Assembly: GCA_022376925.1 (NCBI GenBank)
Contig: JAIOJX010000003.1
Location: 38,679,874-38,743,873, forward strand
Direction: 5' to 3'
Length of the DNA stretch: 64,000 nt
From: Tragulus kanchil
Taxonomy: Eukaryota; Chordata; Mammalia; Artiodactyla; Tragulidae
Each line of letters begins with the position of its first letter. The stretch's first letter is position 1. This document shows, in pieces, positions 1 to 10,840 of this stretch. Under the pieces are notes generated by a model. The model searched no databases, was not told the DNA's origin, and worked only from the letters and a program-made list of their open reading frames with translations. The translations under genes and the position numbers were made by a program.

Positions 1-74
1 CCAACCCAGGGGTCAAACCAGGGTCTCCTGCATTGCAGGCAGATTCTTTACCAGCTGAGCTACAAGGGAATCCC
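1..74 (-). mobile_element. Bov-A2/Bov-tA SINE, cut by window start
   Basis: Antisense tRNA-derived 5' part of a Bov-type SINE. It equals 1112-1185, so it is the left copy in D1. Confidence 0.85.
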
Positions 75-904
75 ACTGTGGTAACCCTGTATAATTTGGA
101 CAATTTCACAGGGTAGGTGGGGATGCTTAGCAATCATTAATAAAGCACAGGACTTTACGGGATGTAAAATTAACACCTCATTAAAGTTGCTGAAATATAT
201 ATATATATATATATATAATAAAGCACAGAAGAAGAAAGGGCAGAGATGCACTCTGAATGTGACATACTGGCACAGTGACATCTTTCTTGCCTCCTGTGCT
301 CTCCAACAAGCAGACAAGAGAAATTAGAAACCAGAGACAGTGGTTAGAAGTCGGACCAGGTTCCGAGTCACTGTTTATCCCTTGGTATGCTCCCAGCACC
401 TTAGCTACCTCTTCTGGAATTTGGCCCTTTTCCTTACTTCTGGTGTCATGTCTTCTGCATTCCTTAGAAACACCAGTTGAAACAGCTTTGTGCTTGAATC
501 ATTTCATCCTCAAAACCCCAAGAATCAGGTTTGACTACCATTTTGTAATTAGAAACATAAGCCCAGAGTTCAGTCATTTTCTCATGGTCTCACTTAAGAG
601 CTTAAAAGCACATGAAAAGTTCCTACATGTGAATTTTATTGCACCACTTCAAGAAGCTACGTGGGGAACTTGAAAGATTCACATATAGAAGGTTGGGCTG
701 AAGGAGCCATTCAGGTACGTGTGTCTCTTGTCCCACAAAAAGAACTTGAAAATCCAAAGAAGAAAATTTAAACTGGCTGGTCAATAAGAATCTGAGGTTA
801 TAAATTTCATATACAAAACATTTGTGGTTTACAATTTCTTGTAGTAAAGCACCCCTATCCAAAGAAAAAACAAAAAGAAAGGAAAGGTTGTTCAGCTGTG
901 GTGA
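75..904. other. Single-copy-like sequence without a recognised feature
   Basis: Apart from the TA run, no gene, RNA or recognisable transposon is seen. Short frames of 70-130 codons are not convincing as coding. Confidence 0.5.
195..218. repeat. (TA)n microsatellite
   Basis: Pure TA run of about 22 bp; it recurs at 1306-1329 in the second D1 copy. Confidence 0.9.
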
Positions 905-1185
905 AGTGCAAGTGAAGTCGCTCAGTCATGCCGGACTCTTTTGCGACCCATGTATGAGCCATGAAATTCTCCAGGCAAGAATACCGGAATGGGTAGCCCA
1001 GGGATCAAACCCAGGTCTCCCGCCTTGCAGGCAGATTCTTAACTGTCTGAGCCATTGGCAGAGCCCAAGAATCCTGGAGTGGAGAGCCTATCCCTTCTCC
1101 GGGGGATCTTCCCAACCCAGGGGTCAAACCAGGGTCTCCTGCATTGCAGGCAGATTCTTTACCAGCTGAGCTACAAGGGAATCCC
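905..1185 (-). mobile_element. Bov-A2 SINE (dimeric)
   Basis: Antisense element with two successive monomer units. Each unit holds the tRNA-like part with the inverted B-box and the 'caggcagattctt' segment. The 5' end lies at the right, finishing in 'aagggaatccc'. Confidence 0.85.
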
Positions 1186-1941
1186 ACTGTGGTAACCCTG
1201 TATAATTTGGACAATTTCACAGGGTAGGTGGGGATGCTTAGCAATCATTAATAAAGCACAGGACTTTACGGGATGTAAAATTAACACCTCATTAAAGTTG
1301 CTGAAATATATATATATATATATATATAATAAAGCACAGAAGAAGAAAGGGCAGAGATGCACTCTGAATGTGACATACTGGCACAGTGACATCTTTCTTG
1401 CCTCCTGTGCTCTCCAACAAGCAGACAAGAGAAATTAGAAACCAGAGACAGTGGTTAGAAGTCGGACCAGGTTCCGAGTCACTGTTTATCCCTTGGTATG
1501 CTCCCAGCACCTTAGCTACCTCTTCTGGAATTTGGCCCTTTTCCTTACTTCTGGTGTCATGTCTTCTGCATTCCTTAGAAACACCAGTTGAAACAGCTTT
1601 GTGCTTGAATCATTTCATCCTCAAAACCCCAAGAATCAGGTTTGACTACCATTTTGTAATTAGAAACATAAGCCCAGAGTTCAGTCATTTTTCTCATGGT
1701 CTCACTTAAGAGCTTAAAAGCACATGAAAAGTTCCTACATGTGAATTTTATTCTTGGCCATCCACTGTCAAGAAGCTACCCAGCACCTCAAACGTTTTTG
1801 GTACATATTACACACAGACACACACACACACACACACACACACAACTATGGGAAATGCAAGGTGAAAAAAAACAGGTGTCAGCCCTTCAAGTGACTACAT
1901 TAGGATGGGAGAGGAAGTCAAGCAAAAACCACTATTTTAAA
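1186..1941. other. Unique-looking sequence with a (CA)n microsatellite
   Basis: No recognised gene. A CA run lies at about 1810-1844. The part from 1510 on is duplicated at 2668-3101. Confidence 0.6.
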
Positions 1942-2667
1942 AGAAAATGACCCAGATAACCATGATGATGTGGTCACTCACTTAGATCCAGAATCTTATA
2001 GGGTGAAGTCAAGTGGCCCATAGGAAGCATTACGATAAACAAAGCTAGTGGACATGATGAAATTCAGTTGAGCTTTTTAAAATCTTAAAGTGCTGCACTC
2101 AGTATGCCAGCAAATTTGGAAACAGCAGTGGTCACAGAACTGGAAAAGGTCAGTTTACACTCAAATCCCAAAGGGCAATGTCAAGGAATGTTTGAACCAC
2201 CGTACAGGTACGCTCATTTCACATGCTTCTAAGGTTATAATCAAAATCCTTCAAGCCGGGCTTCAGCAGTTTGTGAACCGAGAACTTCCAGATGTACAGG
2301 CTGGGTTTAGTTGCCACACCCTCCTCTAGGGAGAACAGAGGAACCAGAGATCAAATTGCCAGTATTCATTGGATCATATGGAATGCAAAGAAATGAAATT
2401 TTAAAAAAATTACTTCTGCTTCATTGACGATGTGAAAGTCTTTGTGTGGATCACAACAAATTGTAAAGTTCTTAAAGAGCGGGGAATACCATACCACCTT
2501 ACCTACCTCCTGAGAAACCTGTATGTGGGTCAGGAAGCAACAGACAGAACTTTGCATGGAACAACTGACTGGTTTAAAATCTGGAAAAGAGTAGGACAAG
2601 GCTGTGTATTGTCACCCTGTTTATTTAACTTCTATACAGAGGACATCATGAGAAATGCTGGACTGGA
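1942..2667 (+). mobile_element. BovB LINE ORF2 fragment, first copy
   Basis: Sense fragment of the BovB (RTE-type) reverse-transcriptase region. The frames give stretches such as VCQQIWKQQWSQNWKRS, then VNRELPDVQAGF, then GTTDWFKIWKRVGQGCVLSP, in the order of a BovB RT domain. Frameshifts and in-frame stops break it, so it is a dead copy. It ends at the D2 junction rather than at an element end. Confidence 0.9.
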
Positions 2668-2966
2668 CCTTAGCTACCTCTTCTGGAATTTGGCCCTTTT
2701 CCTTACTTCTGGTGTCATGTCTTCTGCATTCCTTAGAAACACCAGTTGAAACAGCTTTGTGCTTGAATCATTTCATCCTCAAAACCCCAAGAATCAGGTT
2801 TGACTACCATTTTGTAATTAGAAACATAAGCCCAGAGTTCAGTCATTTTTCTCATGGTCTCACTTAAGAGCTTAAAAGCACATGAAAAGTTCCTACATGT
2901 GAATTTTATTCTTGGCCATCCACTGTCAAGAAGCTACCCAGCACCTCAAACGTTTTTGGTACATAT

Positions 2967-3004
2967 TACACACAGACACACACACACACACACACACACA
3001 CACA
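2967..3004. repeat. (CA)n microsatellite, second copy
   Basis: Same locus as 1810-1844 but one CA unit longer. This is the kind of difference expected between alleles or from slippage. Confidence 0.9.
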
Positions 3005-3101
3005 ACTATGGGAAATGCAAGGTGAAAAAAAACAGGTGTCAGCCCTTCAAGTGACTACATTAGGATGGGAGAGGAAGTCAAGCAAAAACCACTATTTTAA
3101 A

Positions 3102-3861
3102 AGAAAATGACCCAGATAACCATGATGATGTGGTCACTCACTTAGATCCAGAATCTTATAGGGTGAAGTCAAGTGGCCCATAGGAAGCATTACGATAAAC
3201 AAAGCTAGTGGACATGATGAAATTCAGTTGAGCTTTTTAAAATCTTAAAGTGCTGCACTCAGTATGCCAGCAAATTTGGAAACAGCAGTGGTCACAGAAC
3301 TGGAAAAGGTCAGTTTACACTCAAATCCCAAAGGGCAATGTCAAGGAATGTTTGAACCACCGTACAGGTACGCTCATTTCACATGCTTCTAAGGTTATAA
3401 TCAAAATCCTTCAAGCCGGGCTTCAGCAGTTTGTGAACCGAGAACTTCCAGATGTACAGGCTGGGTTTAGTTGCCACACCCTCCTCTAGGGAGAACAGAG
3501 GAACCAGAGATCAAATTGCCAGTATTCATTGGATCATATGGAATGCAAAGAAATGAAATTTTAAAAAAATTACTTCTGCTTCATTGACGATGTGAAAGTC
3601 TTTGTGTGGATCACAACAAATTGTAAAGTTCTTAAAGAGCGGGGAATACCATACCACCTTACCTACCTCCTGAGAAACCTGTATGTGGGTCAGGAAGCAA
3701 CAGACAGAACTTTGCATGGAACAACTGACTGGTTTAAAATCTGGAAAAGAGTAGGACAAGGCTGTGTATTGTCACCCTGTTTATTTAACTTCTATACAGA
3801 GGACATCATGAGAAATGCTGGACTGGATGAATCACAAGCTGTAATCAAGATTGGCAGGAGA
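3102..3861 (+). mobile_element. BovB LINE ORF2 fragment, second copy up to the SINE insertion
   Basis: Same RT segment as 1942-2667 but reading further, to the point where a CHR-type SINE entered. The GQGCVLSPCLFNFYTE stretch lies near 3760-3800. Several frames are needed to follow it. The last 14 bp (3848-3861) are the left target-site duplication. Confidence 0.9.
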
Positions 3862-4131
3862 GGGGCTTCCCTGGTGGTCCAGTGGGTAAAGAGTCCACCT
3901 TGCAGTGCAAGGGGCACCGGTTCGATCCCTGGCTGGGAAGATCCCACATACTGCGGAACAGCTGGACTGGTGTGTCCAGTCTCAAGCCAGCGCTCTGGAG
4001 CGCATGCACCCAGAGCCGGTGCTCTGCAGGGAGAGGCCACTGCAATGGGAGGCCCCCACAGGCCGAAGAATAAAGACGGATGAGAATAAACAGATAGAAA
4101 ACCAATAAAAGAGGCCAAAATTTAAAAAAAC
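3862..4131 (+). mobile_element. CHR-type tRNA-Glu SINE in BovB
   Basis: It starts with a tRNA-like head (A-box 'ggtccagtgggtaa', B-box 'ggttcgatccc'), runs through the CHR-type body and ends in an A-rich tail. It is flanked by 14-bp target-site duplications at 3848-3861 and 4132-4145 with one mismatch. It is younger than the BovB copy it interrupts. Confidence 0.9.
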
Positions 4132-4480
4132 AGATTGCCAGGAGAAATATCAGCAACCTTAGATATGCAGCTGATATCTCTCTAATGGCAGAAAGTGAAG
4201 AGGAACTAAAGAGCCTCTTGATGAGGGTGAAAGAGGAGAATGAAAGAGCTGGCTCAAAACTCAACATTCAACAACTAAGATCGTGGCATCCATTCTCATT
4301 GCTTTATGGCAATTAGTAGAGAGGGGGGAGTAGAAGCAGTGACAGATTTTCTCAGGCTCCAAAATCACTGCAGATAATAGCTGCAGCCACAAAACTGAAA
4401 GATGTTTGCTCCTTGAAAGGAAAGCTATGATAAACCTAGACAGCATATTAAAAAAAGCCCAAACACATTTTCTTTGTCTG
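4132..4480 (+). mobile_element. BovB LINE ORF2 continuation with mutated RT active site
   Basis: BovB resumes after the SINE. The RT active-site tetrad at 4164-4175 reads YAAD where YADD is expected, so the first catalytic aspartate of the pair is lost. The following segment contains MAESEEELKSLLM-like sequence. Recognisable homology ends near 4480, at the D3 junction. Confidence 0.85.
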
Positions 4481-4514
4481 TCTCCTTGAAAGCCAGATTC
4501 AACGCTTTGGGTTT

Positions 4515-4976
4515 AATCAAAATCCTTCAAGCCGGGCTTCAGCAGTTTGTGAACCGAGAACTTCCAGATGTACAGGCTGGGTTTAGTTGCCACACCTCCT
4601 CTAGGGAGAACAGAGGAACCAGAGATCAAATTGCCAGTATTCATTGGATCATATGGAATGCAAAGAAATGAAATTTTAAAAAAATTACTTCTGCTTCATT
4701 GACGATGTGAAAGTCTTTGTGTGGATCACAACAAATTGTAAAGTTCTTAAAGAGCGGGGAATACCATACCACCTTACCTACCTCCTGAGAAACCTGTATG
4801 TGGGTCAGGAAGCAACAGACAGAACTTTGCATGGAACAACTGACTGGTTTAAAATCTGGAAAAGAGTAGGACAAGGCTGTGTATTGTCACCCTGTTTATT
4901 TAACTTCTATACAGAGGACATCATGAGAAATGCTGGACTGGATGAATCACAAGCTGTAATCAAGATTGGCAGGAGA
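4515..4976 (+). mobile_element. BovB LINE ORF2 fragment, third copy
   Basis: Repeats 3399-3861 with a 1-bp deletion. It begins abruptly inside the RT region, at the D3 junction. Confidence 0.9.
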
Positions 4977-5246
4977 GGGGCTTCCCTGGTGGTCCAGTGG
5001 GTAAAGAGTCCACCTTGCAGTGCAAGGGGCACCGGTTCGATCCCTGGCTGGGAAGATCCCACATACTGCGGAACAGCTGGACTGGTGTGTCCAGTCTCAA
5101 GCCAGCGCTCTGGAGCGCATGCACCCAGAGCCGGTGCTCTGCAGGGAGAGGCCACTGCAATGGGAGGCCCCCACAGGCCGAAGAATAAAGACGGATGAGA
5201 ATAAACAGATAGAAAACCAATAAAAGAGGCCAAAATTTAAAAAAAC
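4977..5246 (+). mobile_element. CHR-type SINE in BovB, second copy
   Basis: Same insertion as 3862-4131, with the same target-site duplication (4963-4976 and 5247-5260). It counts as one insertion event. Confidence 0.9.
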
Positions 5247-6056
5247 AGATTGCCAGGAGAAATATCAGCAACCTTAGATATGCAGCTGATATCTCTCTAA
5301 TGGCAGAAAGTGAAGAGGAACTAAAGAGCCTCTTGATGAGGGTGAAAGAGGAGAATGAAAGAGCTGGCTCAAAACTCAACATTCAACAACTAAGATCGTG
5401 GCATCCATTCTCATTGCTTTATGGCAATTAGTAGAGAGGGGGGAGTAGAAGCAGTGACAGATTTTCTCAGGCTCCAAAATCACTGCAGATAATAGCTGCA
5501 GCCACAAAACTGAAAGATGTTTGCTCCTTGAAAGGAAAGCTATGATAAACCTAGACAGCATATTAAAAAGCAAACACATTCTTTGCCCACAAAAGGTCCA
5601 TCCAATCAAAGTTTTGGTTTTGCCAGTAGTCATGTACACATGTGAGACCTGGACCATAAAGAAGGCTGAGTGCCAAGGAACTGATGCTTTCAGACTGTGG
5701 TGCTTGAGAAGACTCTTGGGAGTCCCTTGGACAACAAGGAGATCAAACCAGTCAATCCTAAAGGAAATCAACCCTGAATGGTCATTGGAAGGACAGATGC
5801 TGAAGCTGCAATACTTTGGACACCTGATGCAAAGAGAAAACTCATTGGAAAAGACTCTGATCCTTGGAAAGACTGAAGGGAAAGGGAGAAGAGTGGGGGC
5901 AGAGGGTGAGATGGTTAGATAGCATCACCAACTCAACAGACACAAGTTTGATCCAACTCCGGGAGATAGTGAAGGACCGGAAAGCCTGATGTGCTGCAGT
6001 CCATGGGGTCACAAAGAATCAGACACGACTTAGTAACTGAAGAACAACAACATCTC
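5247..6056 (+). mobile_element. BovB LINE ORF2 C-terminal part and 3' end
   Basis: Continues through the YAAD site (5279-5290) to the C-terminal region: about 133 codons at 5521-5922 contain ETWTIKKAEC, RRLLGVPWTTRRSNQSILKE and LQYFGHLMQRE, typical of the BovB C terminus. The conserved BovB 3' tail follows (near 5990-6040), ending in an ACAACA-type tract before the next SINE. Confidence 0.9.
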
Positions 6057-6366
6057 GGGCATCCCTGGTTGTCCAGTGGGTAAGGACACCGCCTTGCAGT
6101 GCAAAGGGCCGCTGGTTCAATCCCTGGCCTGGGAAGATCCCACATACCACAGACCGACTAGTCTGATGTGTCCAATCACCGAGCCGGAGCTCTGGAGCAC
6201 ATGCGCCCAGAGCCAGTGCTCTGCAACAACAGAGGCCACTGCGATGGGAGGCCCACACAGGCCAAAGAGCAAAGATAGATGAAAATAGATAAATGAAAGA
6301 CCAATAGAAGTGGCTCACCCACCCCCTCCCTCCCCAACCCCTCCCACAAAATGTTTAAAAAAAAAA
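6057..6366 (+). mobile_element. CHR-type SINE at the BovB 3' end
   Basis: Full-length element with a C-rich then A-rich tail. Perfect 11-bp target-site duplications lie at 6046-6056 and 6367-6377. Confidence 0.9.
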
Positions 6367-6377
6367 AACAACATCTC

Positions 6378-6577
6378 AAGATATAAAAGGAATATCCATT
6401 GAAGATGAATGTTTAAAGAAGATGTGATATACATATACTTATATATACAAATTCATACATACATCAGAATATTACTCAGCCATAAAAAGAATGAAATAAT
6501 GTCATTTGCAGCAACATGAATGTACCTAGAGACTATCATACCAAGTGGAGTATGCCAAAGAAAGACAAACATCAAAT
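6378..6577 (+). mobile_element. L1 3' fragment, truncated by the D4 junction
   Basis: Contains the L1 stretch around 'ttactcagccataaaaaga' near 6470. It is cut at the D4 junction, and the full version is at 7472-8108. Confidence 0.8.
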
Positions 6578-7142
6578 AATAGCTGCAGCCACAAAACTGA
6601 AAGATGTTTGCTCCTTGAAAGGAAAGCTATGATAAACCTAGACAGCATATTAAAAGCAAACACATTCTTTGCCCACAAAAGGTCCATCCAATCAAAGTTT
6701 TGGTTTTGCCAGTAGTCATGTACACATGTGAGACCTGGACCATAAAGAAGGCTGAGTGCCAAGGAACTGATGCTTTCAGACTGTGGTGCTTGAGAAGACT
6801 CTTGGGAGTCCCTTGGACAACAAGGAGATCAAACCAGTCAATCCTAAAGGAAATCAACCCTGAATGGTCATTGGAAGGACAGATGCTGAAGCTGCAATAC
6901 TTTGGACACCTGATGCAAAGAGAAAACTCATTGGAAAAGACTCTGATCCTTGGAAAGACTGAAGGGAAAGGGAGAAGAGTGGGGGCAGAGGGTGAGATGG
7001 TTAGATAGCATCACCAACTCAACAGACACAAGTTTGATCCAACTCCGGGAGATAGTGAAGGACCGGAAAGCCTGATGTGCTGCAGTCCATGGGGTCACAA
7101 AGAATCAGACACGACTTAGTAACTGAAGAACAACAACATCTC
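6578..7142 (+). mobile_element. BovB LINE C-terminal part and 3' end, second copy
   Basis: Repeats 5491-6056. The coding remnant at 6700-7008 matches the C-terminal BovB stretch. Confidence 0.9.
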
Positions 7143-7460
7143 GGGCATCCCTGGTTGTCCAGTGGGTAAGGACACCGCCTTGCAGTGCAAAGGGCCGCTG
7201 GTTCAATCCCTGGCCTGGGAAGATCCCACATACCACAGACCGACTAGTCTGATGTGTCCAATCACCGAGCCGGAGCTCTGGAGCACATGCGCCCAGAGCC
7301 AGTGCTCTGCAACAACAGAGGCCACTGCGATGGGAGGCCCACACAGGCCAAAGAGCAAAGATAGATGAAAATAGATAAATGAAAGACCAATAGAAGTGGC
7401 TCACCCACCCCCTCCCTCCCCAACCCCCTCCCACAAAAATGTTTAAAAAAAAAAAAAAAA
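7143..7460 (+). mobile_element. CHR-type SINE at BovB 3' end, second copy
   Basis: Same insertion as 6057-6366 but with a longer A tail. The right target-site duplication is at 7461-7471. Confidence 0.9.
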
Positions 7461-7471
7461 AACAACATCTC

Positions 7472-8108
7472 AAGATATAAAAGGAATATCCATTGAAGAT
7501 GAATGTTTAAAGAAGATGTGATATACATATACTTATATATACAAATTCATACATACATCAGAATATTACTCAGCCATAAAAAGAATGAAATAATGTCATT
7601 TGCAGCAACATGAATGTACCTAGAGACTATCATACCAAGTGGAGTATGCCAAAGAAAGACAAACATCAAATAATATTGGTTATATATGAAATCTTTTAAA
7701 AAATACAAATAAATTTCTGTAAAAAACAGAAACAGTTTCACAGAACAACAACAAAAAAAAACCAAAACAAACTATTGTTAACAAAGAGGAAAGGGATGGG
7801 GTGGAGGGGGAAGGGGGATAAAGCAGGAGTTTGGGATTAACATATATACACTGAGATACGTAAAAGAGAGAACCAACAAGGTCATACTATACTCCATATT
7901 TTGTAATAAACGATAAGGGAAAATAATCTGAAAAGAATACATATGTGTGCATATATATTCTTTGATAGATATGAATGTATGTATATATACATATGTGTAT
8001 GGATATATGTATACATACAATGTATAACTGGATCACTGTGCTGTACGCCTGAAACTAACACTACAATGTGCATCAACCATACTCCAATTTTTCAAGAAAG
8101 CTAAAAAG
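7472..8108 (+). mobile_element. L1 3'-end fragment
   Basis: Sense L1 tail containing the ORF2-end/3' UTR segment, an A-rich and G-rich stretch, and the terminal 'gctgtacgcctgaaactaac' type sequence near 8040. No ORF is intact. It includes a TA/TG-rich tract at 7940-8021. Confidence 0.8.
7940..8021. repeat. TATG-rich low-complexity tract
   Basis: Alternating TA/TG dinucleotides with imperfect units inside the L1 tail; it recurs at 9046-9127. Confidence 0.75.
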
Positions 8109-8155
8109 AGATGCCATGCACACCAGAGATAAAAATAAAACAGGAGAATAACATG

Positions 8156-8378
8156 AGGGACTTCTGAGGTGGCCCAGGGGTAAAGAAGCCACCAGCCCAT
8201 GCAGGAGACACAGCAAACTTGGGCTTGATCCCTGCGTCAGGAAGATTCCCCTAAAGTAGGAAATGGCACCCCACTTCAGTAATTCTTGTCTGGAAAATCC
8301 CATGGACAGAGGAGCCTGGTGGGCTACAGTTCATGAGGTCAAAAAGAGTTGGACAAAACTGAGCAATTAATCACATAT
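8156..8378 (+). mobile_element. Bov-tA SINE
   Basis: Sense element from 'gggacttctgaggtgg' to the 'aactgagcaatt' end. Perfect 16-bp target-site duplications lie at 8140-8155 and 8379-8394. Confidence 0.92.
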
Positions 8379-8596
8379 ACAGGAGAATAACATGTAAGAG
8401 GAAGAATTACTGCTCGGCTGAAACATCAAAATTTCTTAGAAAAAGGGATCTGAAGGAAACAGAAGATGAAACATCAAAAGACAAGTCTGCAACCCTACCT
8501 CCACTCATGGGGACACCACACTCCTTACTGAAGTTCGAAATTCCATTGATAAAAGACCTGTTATCAGCCGACCTTGCTCCTACTTACAACTCCTGA
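8379..8596. other. Unassigned sequence before the D5 junction
   Basis: No feature recognised; it recurs at 9485-9703. Confidence 0.5.
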
Positions 8597-9214
8597 CATT
8601 GAAGATGAATGTTTAAAGAAGATGTGATATACATATACTTATATATACAAATTCATACATACATCAGAATATTACTCAGCCATAAAAAGAATGAAATAAT
8701 GTCATTTGCAGCAACATGAATGTACCTAGAGACTATCATACCAAGTGGAGTATGCCAAAGAAAGACAAACATCAAATAATATTGGTTATATATGAAATCT
8801 TTTAAAAAATACAAATAAATTTCTGTAAAAAACAGAAACAGTTTCACAGAACAACAACAAAAAAAAACCAAAACAAACTATTGTTAACAAAGAGGAAAGG
8901 GATGGGGTGGAGGGGGAAGGGGGATAAAGCAGGAGTTTGGGATTAACATATATACACTGAGATACGTAAAAGAGAGAACCAACAAGGTCATACTATACTC
9001 CATATTTTGTAATAAACGATAAGGGAAAATAATCTGAAAAGAATACATATGTGTGCATATATATTCTTTGATAGATATGAATGTATGTATATATACATAT
9101 GTGTATGGATATATGTATACATACAATGTATAACTGGATCACTGTGCTGTACGCCTGAAACTAACACTACAATGTGCATCAACCATACTCCAATTTTTCA
9201 AGAAAGCTAAAAAG
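8597..9214 (+). mobile_element. L1 3'-end fragment, second copy
   Basis: Repeats 7491-8108. It begins abruptly at the D5 junction. Confidence 0.8.
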
Positions 9215-9261
9215 AGATGCCATGCACACCAGAGATAAAAATAAAACAGGAGAATAACATG

Positions 9262-9484
9262 AGGGACTTCTGAGGTGGCCCAGGGGTAAAGAAGCCACCA
9301 GCCCATGCAGGAGACACAGCAAACTTGGGCTTGATCCCTGCGTCAGGAAGATTCCCCTAAAGTAGGAAATGGCACCCCACTTCAGTAATTCTTGTCTGGA
9401 AAATCCCATGGACAGAGGAGCCTGGTGGGCTACAGTTCATGAGGTCAAAAAGAGTTGGACAAAACTGAGCAATTAATCACATAT
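9262..9484 (+). mobile_element. Bov-tA SINE, second copy
   Basis: Same insertion as 8156-8378, with the same 16-bp target-site duplication (9246-9261, 9485-9500). Confidence 0.92.
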
Positions 9485-9703
9485 ACAGGAGAATAACATG
9501 TAAGAGGAAGAATTACTGCTCGGCTGAAACATCAAAATTTCTTAGAAAAAGGGATCTGAAGGAAACAGAAGATGAAACATCAAAAGACAAGTCTGCAACC
9601 CTACCTCCACTCATGGGGACACCACACTCCCTTACTGAAGTTCGAAATTCCATTGATAAAAGACCTGTTATCAGCCGACCTTGCTCCTACTTACAACTCC
9701 TGA

Positions 9704-10384
9704 CAATAGATAAGGCATCTTTTCCTACCACTCAGGAGGAAGAGAAATAAAATCTCAAGAACTCCAGGAAACCAGTTTGTAAAGTCATTACAACTAATGG
9801 GACAATATTTAGGAAACAAAGATATGTCTCCTCGTGGCATAGCACGTGGCCAGTTAGACAAGCTCTGGAGACCAAGGTCGCCCGCCCTGCCCCCGCTGGC
9901 AAGCAGAGGTCTCCAAAGAAAAGTAAAAGGAGTAAAGACAAGAGCTTGACACTGGAGAAGGGGCAAGAGACACTGAGTCTCCCAGGGCAATAACCAAAGG
10001 CACCACGCCCCATACGCTGGCAATTTAAGAAGTTGGGAAAAGCAGGAGTAAAAGCCAAGAAACAAGAAGTTAAGACTGCTATTAAAGACAGGGGCAGAAA
10101 CAATGAAATGGAAATCCAATCCTTTGCAAGCATACCAAAAACAGAAATAAATAAAACCAAAATTGGTTCTTGGAAAAGATCAATAAGATACACACACCAC
10201 AGTGCAGAGGGTTTTTAAATTTTATTTTAAAAAGCATACACTACAATGACCAAAAGGCAGACTAAAATGGAGTAATAAACAAAAATCTAATATAATGTCA
10301 GCTCATTTATTTTTTATCTCCCCCTACCAAAATGTAGCTAAGCCCCCCAAGGCTGGTGACCTGTACCCACTTATTTGTCGCTGG
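9704..10384. other. Unassigned sequence
   Basis: Contains open frames of up to about 150 codons on the minus strand (9691-10193) that show no recognisable domain. They are repeated with changes in the D6 second copy. I do not regard them as genes. Confidence 0.45.
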
Positions 10385-10610
10385 GGTGATTTAGTAGTCA
10401 AATCATATCTGACTCTCGTGACTCCGTGGCCTGTAGCCCACCAGGCCCCTGTGCCCATGGATTTTTCCAGGGAAGACTACTGGAGTAGGTAGCCATTTCC
10501 TTCTCCAGAGGACCTTCCTGGCCTACAGACTGAACCCTGGTCTCCTGCATTACAAGTGGCCTCTTGCACTGCAGGCAGATTCCTTACTGACTGAGCTACC
10601 AAGGAAGTCC
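10385..10610 (-). mobile_element. Bov-tA SINE
   Basis: Antisense; the tRNA-derived head is at the right end ('accaaggaagtcc'). Confidence 0.88.
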
Positions 10611-10654
10611 TAAAAAAGAATACACCAAACTCATACACAATCCTGTGCATCCGT

Positions 10655-10840
10655 GACTAAGTTGCTTCAGTCATGTCTGAGTCTTGGCAACCCCATGGCC
10701 TGTAACCCGCCAGGCTCCTCTGTCCATGGGATTCTCAGCAAGAATACTGGACTTGGTTGCCATGCCCTCCTCCAAGGAATACTTCTGGCCCAGAGGGTTG
10801 AACCTGTGTCTCCTGTCTCCTGCATTGGCAGATGGGCCCC
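10655..10840 (-). mobile_element. Bov-tA SINE, end deleted
   Basis: Antisense element just right of the previous one. Its head is missing: after 'ggcagatggg' the sequence jumps to flanking DNA, whereas the other copy keeps the head. Confidence 0.85.

Larger units (their letters stand above)
1..1752 (+). repeat. Tandem duplication D1, period about 1111 bp
   Basis: Positions 1-640 recur at 1112-1752 with a 1-bp T-run difference. The left unit is cut by the window start. After 640 the left copy goes into different sequence. The part 399-640 occurs a third time at 2668-2910. Confidence 0.95.
1510..3826 (+). repeat. Tandem duplication D2, period 1158-1160 bp
   Basis: 1510-2667 is followed with no spacer by 2668-3826. 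The visible difference is one extra CA unit in the second copy. The junction joins BovB coding sequence to unrelated single-copy sequence. Confidence 0.95.
3399..5570 (+). repeat. Tandem duplication D3, period about 1115 bp
   Basis: 3399-4455 recurs at 4515-5570. Weak similarity continues to about 4480, then about 35 bp of unmatched filler precedes the second copy. The same CHR-type SINE insertion with the same target-site duplication is in both copies. Confidence 0.95.
5491..7674 (+). repeat. Tandem duplication D4, period 1087-1094 bp
   Basis: 5491-6577 recurs at 6578-7674. The copies differ mainly in the length of A runs in the SINE tail. The first copy stops inside an L1 fragment. Confidence 0.95.
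7491..9703 (+). repeat. Tandem duplication D5, period 1106 bp
   Basis: 7491-8596 is followed directly by 8597-9703. Near-identical; one extra C is seen late in the second copy. The first about 180 bp also occur at 6397-6577. Confidence 0.95.

Noticed and set aside
3900..3935. tRNA genes suggested by A-box and B-box motifs in many places
   Set aside because: All lie in the heads of tRNA-Glu-derived SINEs. None folds into a complete cloverleaf on inspection.
3592..4083. A 163-codon frame that looks like a gene, present twice (also 4707-5198)
   Set aside because: The first part is BovB reverse transcriptase and the second is a SINE read through in frame. It is a transposon fossil, not a host gene.
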